The translations under genes were made by a program, and so were the position numbers. Of a stretch of 64,000 nt of DNA, positions 55,146-64,000 are shown in pieces. Source of the DNA: Emiliania huxleyi CCMP1516. Taxonomy: Eukaryota; Haptophyta; Isochrysidales; Noelaerhabdaceae. The DNA lies in contig NW_005200333.1 of the NCBI RefSeq assembly GCF_000372725.1, positions 139,288 to 203,287 on the forward strand, written 5' to 3'. How positions within the stretch are numbered: position 1 is the first letter of the stretch; each line of letters starts with the position of its first letter. The notes under the pieces are model-generated. The model ran no database searches and was not told where the DNA came from. It saw only the letters and a program-made list of their open reading frames with translations.

Positions 55146-55773
55146 ACGACGCCTCCGCCCCCAGGTGGCGCGCGACCATCCTTGACGCCGTCGCTGGTTG
55201 TGCCTCTCTACTCCCTTCTACGGCTGCATTCGACATCTCGACCGCCTGGCGTCCCGCGTACTCGTCCTCCGCTGCATCGGTCGCAGTCGATGCCTCCGCG
55301 CCAAGATGGCGCGCGTACAGCAGCGCACCCTCCTGCGCCGTCGCGGCGTAACCGAGGTACTGCGTTCTACCATCACGCTCGCGCGTCACCTTAAAGCCTC
55401 TCCCCTTCGGCCTTGCGTACACGCCTTGGAACCCGGTGCTGGAGCGCGACGAGCGCACCAGTGTCAAGCCCTCTGCCGTCGCTGCCTGCTCCGCCTCCGC
55501 CGGCGTCATAGACTCGGCCGCCGCCGCTGCCGCCGCTGCCGCCGCTGCTGCGGACGCCTCCGTTCCCAGCTCGCGCGCGTAAAGCAGCGCTCCCTCCTCC
55601 GCCGTCGCGGTGCAGCCAATATGCTGCTTTCTCCCATCAACCTTGCGGCTCACCGCAAAGCCGTTGCCTTTCGAGTGTGCGCACACGCCTTCGAACCCGC
55701 TTCTGGAGCGCGACGAGCGCACCAGTGTCAAGCCCTCTGCCGTCGCTGCCTGCTCCGCCTCCGCCGGCGTCAT
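54046..55773 (-). CDS. Four AP2 domains fused to a C-terminal J domain
   Basis: A single exon of 575 aa. Four AP2/ERF-type DNA-binding repeats lie at about residues 20-70, 110-160, 255-305 and 345-390. Each is preceded by the same helix (MTxAEAEQxAxxEGLTLVxS) and has the core SGFxGV ... F.V ... LGxxATAEEGALLYAR. A poly-Ala tract separates repeats 2 and 3. A Lys/Ala/Glu/Arg-rich coiled coil (about 400-490) follows. The end is a J domain: CVYRRLGVPPHAPREACRAS, then ARRLHPDKC with the HPD motif needed to stimulate HSP70, then AFAAVEEAFRAV. AP2 domains bind DNA in plants and apicomplexans; J domains recruit HSP70. A nuclear, HSP70-linked DNA-binding protein is the inference. I know of no such fusion. 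Confidence 0.85.
55065..55145 (-). repeat. (GCC)n tract encoding about 26 alanines
   Basis: A nearly pure gccgcc run inside the AP2/J gene between AP2 repeats 2 and 3. Probably length-variable. Confidence 0.9.
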
Positions 55774-56254
55774 GGACCAACTCGGCGTTCGCGATTTCTT
55801 TGTTAGGCGGGCCGCCGCAAAGAAAAATGGAGGTTGCGCAGCGACAGGAGCGAGTTCGCGCTGCGCTAGGCTCAGACGGCGAGTTCGCGCTGCGCTAGGC
55901 TCAGTACGGCGAGCGACAATTAGTCGTGGACATCATCGGGCGGCGCGACCATCAGGATCAGCGCCTCCTCCGCAGGCTCCGCCGCTAGGGTGCCCACAGG
56001 GCCCAAAAAAGAAAGGAAAAAAGAAATGGGCCACCCTCGATCGCAGCACTTCGTGTTGCTGTTGGCCAAGTCGAGAAATTGAGTGTGTGTGTGTGACTAG
56101 GAGGGTGGGACGCTGGGGATTCTCAAAGGTATACCCTTGCAATGGCCGGATCCAGCCTTGAAAGTACGAGATCGCGCGCGCTTCGCGCGCTGCACCGCCT
56201 GTTCTCCGCGGCTGAGTGACGACGCGTGCCGTGTGCCAGCAGAGTTGGGGGGAG
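55774..56254. other. Upstream region of the AP2/J gene
   Basis: Includes a tandem duplication of gcgagttcgcgctgcgctag and gctcag at about 55851-55900, and a gcccaaaaaagaaag motif at 56002. No gene recognised; probably holds the AP2/J promoter. Confidence 0.4.
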
Positions 56255-57212
56255 GGGGGGGTGGTCATAACAAACACGGTACAGGATCGAGCGAGGTGCA
56301 CGCTGCTGAAGCAGTATCGTCCCCCCTCTCCATCGTCTCACTGGGAAACGTCGGCGGCGATGGCGGTGCGGTTCGTAAGAAAGAGCCACACACAGGACAG
56401 ACACTGACATAGAGAAGATGACGACACCAAAAGTACCATGAGCGATCGCCAACTCGCTGGTCTCTCCGCAAGGCCTCCCGACCGCGCCGAATCATCGACG
56501 CGGGCTCTCTCGGCTACGGGACCGGCCCCAGCTTGGCTTCTCGCCGCCAGCAGTTGCAAAGATCAACCGCCTTGCGCGCAAGGCTCAACGCTCGGGCGTT
56601 GACCGCACCGCGTACCCTCCCCACTCCCGCCTCTCATTTGTGTCACACCACGCGGAACGCATCTCCATCGCTTCGGTGAAGGGGGTGAACCGTGCCATCC
56701 TCGATCGCCGTGCAAAGCTCGCTTCCGAGCTCTCACGCCGCGCGTAGGGCCCTTAGGGGTCTAGAGAACACAACCCCCTCTCTCTTTTCTCCCAGTAAGC
56801 TAAAAGTACACATACAGGTGAAAGCGGTTTACCAGATTACCACACACATTATCAAGTCGCGGTTCCCTGCCCTCTCCCGCCACGCGCTCCGTCCGAGCCC
56901 TCTCCCCTCTTGCACAAGAGGAATTTTGACAATTAATCAGATGGTGAGGGAAAGGCACAATCAGAACGATGGGCTTGCCCATCCCGGAGTGGTTCGATCC
57001 CACACTAACCCGAGACGGTGACGGGAAGCGTCTCTGCGGTCTCAGGCCCAGTGAGGTAGTGCGCGGGCTAACCCGGATCCTGCTGAACAAGCTCTTCTTG
57101 TAGCTCGATCGGTCACACCGCGTCACCGCCATCGCCGTCGGGGAGAGGGGGGACGACACTGCTTCGGCAGCGTGCACCTCGATCCTGTACCGTGTTTGTT
57201 ATGACCCCCCCA
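56255..57212. repeat. Inverted-repeat element of about 950 bp
   Basis: The left arm, 56262-56395 (ggtcataacaaacacggtac, aggatcgag, gaggtgcacgctgctgaagc, gtcccccctctcc, ggcgatggcggtg), is matched in reverse complement by 57075-57210. The interior has no long frame but contains a block shared with 35017-35135 and one shared with 34135-34300. This could be a non-autonomous foldback or MITE-like element. A target-site duplication is unclear because both ends lie in G or C runs. Confidence 0.7.
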
Positions 57213-57727
57213 AATGAACACTCCAGTGAGGGAGGGCGAGACGATCGAGGGGTCCCGTACCACGCGGAATCGACCCTATCCCGTGCTCAAGTGCTCAAGT
57301 CGCGGGGCTTTAGGAAGACTGACTGGACGATTGAAGAGAGAAGATCGATTGTCGAGTCTGTCTTTTATGCGAATGCGTCGTGATCGTCCATGACCATGTG
57401 AGAGTCGTCCTGCTGAGACCTGAGTGTTGTTGTGTTGACTGTTGTCTGTTGACAAAAGTCAAAACTCATACACTCCGAAAAAATTGTATTTAAAACGGCG
57501 TGGGGGAGAAAAGCCGCAAACGGCTTCTGAAAAGCTAGCTCGTAGCTGCCCCCACGCAAGCGTTTATGGCGGATATCATTCAAAATTCTTCCCTACGAAG
57601 ATAAATATGACCTTTCATGAAAGCACAGCGGACGTCCCCTTTGCCTTCCACAATATCCAAAGCTTGACATCCTGTATGTACTGTAAGCCTACTTTAAGAC
57701 ACACGCGCGACGGCGTCGGTGGCGGAA
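57213..57727. other. Spacer, AT-richer, no gene recognised
   Basis: About 500 bp with lower GC than the surroundings, between the inverted-repeat element and the stop of the DnaJ gene. It may include that gene's 3' UTR. Confidence 0.35.
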
Positions 57728-59222
57728 TCACTTCCTCCCCATTCGGCGCTTGAGCGCGTCGAGCTCGTCCTCCACGGAGCCGCGGCGTGAAGCCTCTCGC
57801 TCCGCCGCCCTGCCCCGGGCTGAAGAGCCTCCGCGATCCGAGGCACGCCGGCCAGCGCTTCGGTACGCCCCGCCGCTGCCGCCGCTGCCGCCGCTCGCGG
57901 CAGGACTGCTCGCGCCATCGCTATCGCTGGCACCGCCGCCGCCGGCTGCCTTCGATCGAAGCTGCTGCAGGCGCGCGGAGAGCTTGGTGCGCCGCTCCTT
58001 CGCGCGGCTGAGCAGCGCGCGCGCGGAGGCAAGCCGGTCCCGGCGCGCCGCCGCCTCCCGCCGCAGCTCGCGCTCGTACGACCGCTCGATGGCGGCGCCT
58101 CCCGCACCCGCGCCGCGAGCAGAGAGCGAGGCGAGCTGCGCGAGCGACGGAGGAGAGGTAGGGGGGGGGGTCGAGGGCAGGGGCGCGCGCCGAGCGAGGA
58201 ACGCGGCCGCATCGCGAGGGTTGGTGTTTGGTGGTGTTTGGTGGTGTTTGGTGGCTGGTGGCTGGTGGTTGGTGTCGGTGTTTTGGTGTGGAGGTGAGGG
58301 TGAGGTCGCGCAGAGTGTGTGCACCTCGGCTTCGGTGCGGCCGAGCTCCGCCTGGAGCGCCGCGCACCGCTCCTCGAGCCGCGCGACGACAAACTGGGCC
58401 GAGTCGAGCTCGGCGGAGAGGGCGGCGGTGTCGGTCGAGGAGAGGAGCTCGGCAAGCCCCTCGGGCTCCATCGGCGCGAGCTCCTCCAGCAAGCTCACCT
58501 GCCGACCGCGCGTGGTGAGGGCGCACAACAGCTCCAAGGGAGCGGTGGCGGCGCGAGCGAGGGAGCGGGGCGGTGCGCGCCCATCCGCCAGCGCCGCCGC
58601 CAAAGGCCTTTGCCGTCGCCGACACGAGGTCGCCGAGCAGCGCGCCGAAGCTGTCCCCGCCCGTGTCGTACCGCGCCTCCTCCGCTCGCCTCCGCGCCTC
58701 CCACTCGTCGCTGCGGCCCGCGCTCGCCGCGCTCGGCCTCGCGCCGCGCCGCCCGCCGCCGCCCCGGTCCCAGCCCGTGGTCGCACCCGGCCGAGACGAC
58801 GCGCCGCTCGCCCAGCCGCCGCCCGACGCGCGGCGCTTCCGGTCGTACTTTGCACGCTGCTCCGGATCGGAGAGGACGGTGTAGGCTTCGGCAATGCGTG
58901 CAAAGGCCTCCTGCGCATCGGCTGCCTTGTTGACGTCTGGGTGGTTCCGCAGCGCCGCACGCCGATACGCGCGCTTCACCTCGGCCGCCGACGCGGTCGC
59001 ATCGATGCCCAACGATGCATACAAGTCACCACTGCTAGTTGATCCGGCGACCGCACAGCGTGGGTGGGCAGCGCAGGCGCGCGGAGGGAGGCCCGTGCGC
59101 GCCTGCGGCCACACTACCAAAGCCTTGATCGGCGAAATCAGCACAAGGCTCACCACCAGGCTCAGCAGCGGGGCTCGCGGAGCTCGGGCTGTGACGGCAA
59201 CAGCTTGACCCCGCTGCGGCAT
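57728..59222 (-). CDS. DnaJ (J-domain) protein with N-terminal targeting signal and coiled-coil tail
   Basis: Exons 59222-58581, 58498-58325 and 58135-57728, all phase 0, 407 aa. The first intron uses a GC donor (TGG|gcgcgc), the second GT. The chosen start gives [20 protein letters not shown] followed by a hydrophobic core ([18 protein letters not shown]), a signal-peptide-like N-terminus; in algae with secondary plastids this could be the first part of a plastid-targeting signal. The J domain follows ([49 protein letters not shown]), with HPD present. After a Gly-rich stretch comes a helical region ([37 protein letters not shown]) and a Ser/Arg-rich end. An in-frame Met at 59426 would hide the signal and was rejected. 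Expected HSP70 partner, probably in an organelle. Confidence 0.8.
58136..58324 (-). repeat. DnaJ intron 2 with a (ggtgttt)n-type tandem tract
   Basis: On the plus strand 58222-58285 repeats ggtggtgttt and ggctggt units. The tract is open in frame, so gene finders may read through it; splicing by GT-AG removes it and keeps the helical region continuous. Confidence 0.6.
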
Positions 59223-59416
59223 CGCCCTTTCTTGGCGGCCGTGACAAGCGATACACAACCGTGTGGGTTCCGAGCCCCAGGTCGTTTGGGAGCGATGTGG
59301 CGGCGGTGAGTTTGTTACGTCTATTTCTTCTTTACCAAGAATTTTTTCCTTTTCGATGAGTTTGAACTTCGCGCCACGCAACAGCGCAACACGCAACCTC
59401 GTCGTCGTTGCAGCCG
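59223..59416. promoter_or_regulatory. Shared spacer between divergent DnaJ and LRR genes
   Basis: The 194 bp between the two start codons must contain both promoters if the starts are right. An A/T-rich block (tctatttcttctttaccaag, aattttttccttttcgatg; about 59320-59360) stands out in GC-rich surroundings. No defined core element was identified. Confidence 0.45.
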
Positions 59417-61672
59417 ATGCGTGCACTCCGGGTTCCGCTCGTCGTGACGTGGCTCCTGGCCTCTCCTCGCAGGGCCACCGCCGTCAAGTGCAGCGACGTT
59501 GATTCGCAGGGGCACCTCACCATCCCCAGCTCCGAGACGAGCATACGTGACTATGCCCTCCGCGGCTGCCGGGCGCTCGTGTCGGTCGAAGTCGCCGAGG
59601 GCGTTGTGCGCATTGGCACCCAGGCCTTTGCGGGGTGCTCGTCGCTCAGATCCATACGACTGCCGCGATCCATGACGAGCGTGGGCGACGTCGCCTTCCG
59701 GGACTGCTACTCTCTTGCCTCTGCCACGCTCCCCGACTCCATCACCCACCTTGGCCACGCCGCCTTTTACGGCTGCTCATCCCTCGCAGCCCTTGCTCTT
59801 CCCCGCGGCATTGCAGTCCTCGGTGATCGACTTCTCGAGGGCTGCACATCACTCACCTCCCTCGACATCCCACGCAGCGTCGTCACCATCGGTGATAACG
59901 CCTTTTACGGCGCCACGGCTCTAGCCTCCCTCTCGCTCCCCGGCTCGGTCGCGAGCATCGGGGCGCACGCCTTCTACGGGTGCACGAGCCTGACGGCAGT
60001 CGAGGTGCCCAAATCTGTCCAGCACGTCGGCGAGGGCGCCTGGTGGGGCTGTACCTCCCTCCGCTCGGTCGCCCTTCCCGCCTCACTCTCGGCTATCCCC
60101 GCCTCTGCGTTCAAGTCTTGCACGTCGCTCGAGTCCATCGCGCTCCCCGCATCAGTGACGCGCATCGCGGACCAGGCTTTCAACGGGTGCTCTTCTTTGA
60201 CAGCCTTCTCGGCGCCCACCGTCAAGAGCCTCGGAGACGCCGCCTTCTTCGGCTGCAGCTCCCTCCGTGAGATTGAGTTGCCGGATGCGCTTGAGAGCAT
60301 CGGCGACGCCGCCTTTAGCGGCTGTACGGCACTCGAACACGTCCGTATCCCGGCGTCTGTGGGGAGTATCGGTGAGCTCGTCTTCAGCGGGTGCAGCAGT
60401 CTCGCCATGGTCGAGCTGCCCGACTCCCTCACCGCCATTGGCTTGGGCGCCTTTATGGGCTGCGCGGCGCTCCCGTCCATAGACATCCCTGGCAAGGTGA
60501 CCGAAATCGGTGACTTTGCGCTCAAGGGGTGCACGGCCCTGGCGGACGTCGCCCTGCCGCCATCGCTCACTCGCATCGGCGACTATGCCTTCCAGTACTG
60601 CGCCTCGCTCGCAGCAATCGCCCTCCCGCCCTCTCTGTCGGCCCTCGGCAGCGGCGCCTTCCGGGAGTGCTCCTCGCTACGCAGCGTCGACATCCCGCCC
60701 TTGGTTACGGCCCTCGAGCAGCAGGTCTTCTACGGCTGCTCGTCGCTCGCCTCCGTACTCCTCCCACCGACTGTCACCGCCATCGGCAACAGCGCCTTTC
60801 GAGACTGCATCTCTCTTCAGTCGCTCGCCGTGCCCGACTCGGTCGCAAGCATTGGCGACAGCGCCTTCAAGCAGTGCGCGGCGCTGCGAAGCGTCGTGCT
60901 CCCCCACCACAGCAACTTCACGAACATTGCAAGCAGCACCTTCTCCGGTTGCTCTTCCCTCGAGTCCATCTCCATTCCCAGCTCAGTCACGACCCTCGGC
61001 ACGGCCTCCTTCGCCGCCTGCTCGTCGCTGCGTGCAATCGACATCCCCGACTCGGTCACCGCCATCGGCGAGCTCTCCTTCTTTGCGTGCACGTCGCTGC
61101 TCTCCATTCGTCTCCCAGCTGTGAGCAGCCTCAGCGACCAGCTCCTTCAGCGCTGCACGACGCTCGAGTCGATCGTCCTGCCAGGCTCGCTGACGAGCAT
61201 TGGCAACGGCGCCCTTCGCGGCTGCACGGCCCTCCGGTCCGTGGCAATCCCCGCCTCGGTGACGAGCATTGGCGCCAAGGCGTTCAGCGACTGCTCGTCG
61301 CTCTCGTCGCTCTCCCTACCTGGTTCCGTCTCCTCCATCGGAGCTAAGGCTTTTGCCAGGACGGGTCTGCGGTGCGTCGAGGTCGTCTCGCGCAGCACTG
61401 GCCGCTGGGAGGGCGCGCCGCTGCTGCCAGGCTCCAAGGCGCAGGCGGGCGTGTGCGGGGACCAGCAGCGGGCGGAGATCCGCCGCTTCGGCACCAATCG
61501 GCGTGGCGCGGCGGGGCACAGGGGACGCGGCGCTGCACGTTCCCGGGCGGGCTTGGTTGCGCCTTTGGGTTTGGCCGGCGCCAGGTTGGACTTGGAGCAG
61601 AGACAGAGCCACGGCCAGAGGCGGACGGGGAGTGGCGGTTCCAAGCGCGAGACTTTTAAACAAATGCCGTGA
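59417..61672 (+). CDS. Secreted BspA-type leucine-rich-repeat (LRR_5) protein
   Basis: A single exon. ATG 59417 gives a signal peptide ([20 protein letters not shown]) and then about 26 repeats of 23 residues with the BspA/TpLRR pattern (SIGDSAFxxCxxLxSVxLPxSV) from about residue 35 to 650. Each unit has the central 'AFxxCxSL'. Such proteins bind other proteins or surfaces and are expanded in several protists and some bacteria. After the last repeat ([15 protein letters not shown]) composition changes abruptly to an Arg/Gly-rich 100-residue tail, which could be an unspliced intron or a frame drift. No TM helix seen. Head-to-head with the DnaJ gene. Confidence 0.88.
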   Translation: MRALRVPLVVTWLLASPRRATAVKCSDVDSQGHLTIPSSETSIRDYALRGCRALVSVEVAEGVVRIGTQAFAGCSSLRSIRLPRSMTSVGDVAFRDCYSLASATLPDSITHLGHAAFYGCSSLAALALPRGIAVLGDRLLEGCTSLTSLDIPRSVVTIGDNAFYGATALASLSLPGSVASIGAHAFYGCTSLTAVEVPKSVQHVGEGAWWGCTSLRSVALPASLSAIPASAFKSCTSLESIALPASVTRIADQAFNGCSSLTAFSAPTVKSLGDAAFFGCSSLREIELPDALESIGDAAFSGCTALEHVRIPASVGSIGELVFSGCSSLAMVELPDSLTAIGLGAFMGCAALPSIDIPGKVTEIGDFALKGCTALADVALPPSLTRIGDYAFQYCASLAAIALPPSLSALGSGAFRECSSLRSVDIPPLVTALEQQVFYGCSSLASVLLPPTVTAIGNSAFRDCISLQSLAVPDSVASIGDSAFKQCAALRSVVLPHHSNFTNIASSTFSGCSSLESISIPSSVTTLGTASFAACSSLRAIDIPDSVTAIGELSFFACTSLLSIRLPAVSSLSDQLLQRCTTLESIVLPGSLTSIGNGALRGCTALRSVAIPASVTSIGAKAFSDCSSLSSLSLPGSVSSIGAKAFARTGLRCVEVVSRSTGRWEGAPLLPGSKAQAGVCGDQQRAEIRRFGTNRRGAAGHRGRGAARSRAGLVAPLGLAGARLDLEQRQSHGQRRTGSGGSKRETFKQMP

Positions 61673-61869
61673 AATGCCGAGGAGGCATTTCTCTCGTTGA
61701 ACGAACACGCACTCCCCTCCTCCGTTGGCGCGCATTCTCTCCCACACGCAGCCCCCCCCCCACCCCCCCACCCCCCCGCGCCTCAAGTGTGGCGCCTCGG
61801 CCCCGCGGCTCTCCACGAGAGGCGACGCGCGATCTCCCGTGAGTACAATAATCTAGTCGCGCGGACCGT

Positions 61870-64000
61870 TCACGGGTCGAGCCCGAGGGATTCTGCCGTG
61901 ATTGGCTGCCTGACTGGCTGCCCGAGCGAGACGATCGGCTGCCCGGAAAAGACGACAAGGTTAAAGACCCCCTTGCCCTGGCGGAGCATCTCGACCACCT
62001 GGAAGTTGTTCAGCCCCGAGATCCCGTTGACCGAGAGCACCACGTCACCCGGGACGAGGCCAGAGCTCTCGGCGAGCCCCCCGGGCTTCACCGTCTTGAT
62101 GATGGGCTGGACAGACCCCTCGACGTTGAAGAAGGACTTGTCGAACGCGTCGTCGGTGCGGTGGAAGATGAAGCCCATCTTCGACTCGACCGAGTCCTTG
62201 ATGAACTTCACCTCGCGCAGCGCCGGCATCTGGCCGCGCTTCATCGTGTCGAGGTGCGCCGTCGGCGACAGCACGTTGCTCAGCTTGGGCCCCACCGTTG
62301 CTTGCGCCTCGTACTGGGCCTTCATCGAGTGGTAGAACTGCGGCGCCGCGGTCCAGAGGCGTCACTGAGTGTCACTGAGTAGGGCTGCGCGGACGCTCAG
62401 GGGTGTGAGGAGAGGTCGCTGCGGGCGAGAGGGAGGGTTCTGCAGTTTGGAGGGCGCGGCGCTTCGGCCCACGCCTGCTGGTAGTGGTGGTCGAGCGGGT
62501 GCTGGTTGAGGACCATGCCGGTGACTCCGTGGTAGTAGTAGACGCCGCCCTTTGGGTCGAGCCGCTGCTCCCAGCCCTGCGGCTCGGGCGCCTGCAGCGC
62601 CTCGTCGGCGATCCACAGCAGGTGCGCGTCCTCCTTGATGTCCATGCCGATGTACTCGGCGTAGCCGAGGATGTCGCTCACCTGCCGCCGAGACGCAGAT
62701 GCGAGGTCACCGAGAGGGAACCCCCCCCCCCTTCTGGCTGCCGAGGCGCACCTCGCAGTGGAAGTTGTACTGCGCCCACACGTCGTCCTCCTTCTTCTTC
62801 TTCTCGGCCGCCTTCCTCGCCTCCTCCGCCCGCGCCTCCGCCTTTGCCTCGTCGGCCGCCTTCTTCTTGAAGAGCGAGAAGCGCTTCTTCTCGCTCTCCT
62901 TCTCGGCCGCGGCTTTCTTCTCCTGCTCGGCCTGCTCGGCCTCCTCCTTCTTGCTCTTGGCCGTCTTCCGCTCGAAGGACATCTTGCGCGCGCGCTGGTA
63001 CCGCGCCTGCCGCACCTTCGCCGCCGCCTCCTCCTCCTTCGCGGCGGCCGCCGCCGCCGCCGCCTCCTCGCGCTTCTTCCTCAAGGCGGCCTCAGCTGCC
63101 CTCTTCGCCTCCTGCTGCTTCTTGTAGTCGCCGCCCGCCTTCGCGTCGCGCTTCGCCAACAGCCTTCTCCTCGCGAGGTACCCGCGCGCCAGGACCTGCA
63201 TCGAGATCACCTTGGACGCGATGTACTCCATCCGCCGCTGCTCGAGCCGGTCGAGCACGCCCACGCCGAGGAAGACCTTGGTCTTGCCGACGCGGTAGTC
63301 CGTCTCGGGCACCTCGGCGCCCTTGAGCAGCGCGCGCACGCCCTCGGCCCCCGCCTTGCCGATGGCCGCCTTGGGCACGACTTGCTCGAAGCGCGAGAGG
63401 AGCTCGGCGAAGGGGAGGATGTCGGGGAAGCCCTTGCGCGTCGCCTGCACCGCCTGCACCACGCCCGAGGTGTAGAGCTGCCTATGGGCGACGGCTCCAC
63501 CAGGGCTCGGGGAAGCGCAACTTTCACCGCCTGCACCACGCCCGAGGTGCGGAGCTGCCGCTGCATCACGTCCTCGTCCCAGGACATCGCCTTCTTGTCC
63601 ATGTTTGGCTTGACGCAGCGGATGAAGTGCGTCTTCGTCGCGCTGAGCGTCTTGACGAGCTCGTTGAGCGAGACGCGGAACGAGTCGATCACGCCTAAAA
63701 GAGATCACTCGATTATGTTATTCATTGAGTAAATACATCATTGAGAACGAGTCGATCACGCCTAAAAGAGGTCAGGCGACGCACGTGCACAGACCGAGCG
63801 AGCGGTGCGGAGACGCGTCGATCCGTCGCGCCGACGAACTTTGCCGACTTGAATCGGCGCGCACCGGCGCCCTTCTTCTCCTCGAAGAGGGTCTTGACGA
63901 AGTCGTCGTCGGAGAAGCGCATGAGCACGACCAGGTCCTGCGGGAGCGGGTCCTTGTTCTTCTCGAGGAAGCCGGCCGACTGGTAGGTCACCTTGCCCGG
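61870..64000 (-). CDS. Myosin heavy chain, 3' part, with CEP164-like WW and PDZ tail
   Basis: Exons 64000-63832 (partial), 63694-63531, 63453-62752, 62681-62463, 62337-61870; all junctions keep frame. Motor-domain text: VTYQSAGFLEKNKDPLPQDL, THFIRCVKPNMDKK, then QLRTSGVVQAVQATRKGFP and YRVGKTKVFLGVGVLDRLE at the converter. One or two IQ-like segments (VISMQVLARGYLARRRLL) lead into a Lys/Glu/Ala coiled coil. A WW module follows (AEYIGMDIKEDAHLLWIADE, GWEQRLDPKGGVYYYHGVTG), whose preceding helix matches that of CEP164. A C-terminal PDZ domain ends the protein (VQPIIKTVKPGGLAESSGL, VPGDVVLSVNGI). Three of four introns use GC donors. The motor N-terminus lies beyond the window. Class not determined; actin-based cargo transport is expected. 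Confidence 0.88.
63448..63559 (-). repeat. 35-bp exon duplication that bounds a 77-bp GC-AG intron in myosin
   Basis: caccgcctgcaccacgcccg plus aggtg..gagctgcc occurs at 63448-63482 and 63525-63559 with two differences. Splicing at the same point in both copies (GTGCAG|GCGGTG) removes 77 bp and restores the 18-residue spacing LRTSGVVQAVQATRKGFP seen in other myosins. Confidence 0.8.
63680..63776 (-). repeat. Duplicated intron end/exon start in myosin
   Basis: gaacgagtcgatcacgccta plus aaagag[a/g]tca occurs at 63679-63707 and 63747-63776. Each copy carries a tttag|GCGTGATCGACTCG acceptor. The gene-distal copy (used) continues into SFRVSLNELVKTL; the other is a decoy inside the intron. Confidence 0.75.

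Noticed and set aside
56985-57005. tRNA-like T arm (tggttcgatcccac)
   Set aside because: No matching anticodon arm or acceptor stem at the right distance; probably chance or a degraded fragment inside the inverted-repeat element.

Overview
The window is GC-rich nuclear DNA from a eukaryote. Genes are interrupted by short introns, sit on both strands, and are separated by microsatellites and degenerate dispersed repeats. The mix points to a marine microalga, most likely a haptophyte of the Emiliania/Chrysochromulina kind or a similar GC-rich chromalveolate. Pointers are large ankyrin proteins, AP2 domains, BspA-type leucine-rich repeats, an SH3-like 'LNGQ' module, a myosin with a WW and PDZ tail, and many GC-AG introns. 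The organism is an inference; no rRNA or organelle marker is present. There is one assembly gap (360 N at 42319-42678).

Layout. 1-8 kb: end of a small gene that may be ribosomal L22e, a zinc-binding/coiled-coil exon, an ankyrin-kinase gene, a long CA microsatellite and a MORN/CFAP52-like relic. 8-16 kb: a five-exon beta-helix membrane receptor-like gene, then a Cys-rich exon that splices in frame into the C-terminal half of an alpha/beta hydrolase. 17-24 kb: a single-pass membrane protein, a five-exon RING/Sel1 ubiquitin-ligase-like gene, a relic copy of the 5' end of an HSP110 gene, and a decayed SOD-like/U-box region. 24-31 kb: a second ankyrin gene and an 818-residue protein of unknown function. 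31-35 kb: repeats. 35.6-38.8 kb: a complete six-exon HSP110. 39-45 kb: a third ankyrin gene with a coiled coil, an F-box/WD40 gene cut by the gap, and a UBA-like gene. 45-50 kb: Cys-rich and Pro-rich unknown reading frames and a small two-exon gene. 51-56 kb: a fourth ankyrin gene (close paralogue of the second), another HSP110 relic, and a four-AP2 plus J-domain fusion. 56-64 kb: an inverted-repeat element, a DnaJ gene head-to-head with a secreted LRR gene, and the 3' half of a myosin gene.

Themes. About 29 introns can be placed by keeping conserved protein motifs in register. Roughly a third have GC instead of GT at the donor. Two introns are bounded exactly by direct duplications of coding sequence, and one candidate GA-AG (or GC-AG) intron has an 8-bp direct repeat at its ends. 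Several predicted proteins look like protein-quality-control or signalling parts (HSP110, two J-domain proteins, RING, U-box, F-box and UBA proteins), but nothing shows that they act together.
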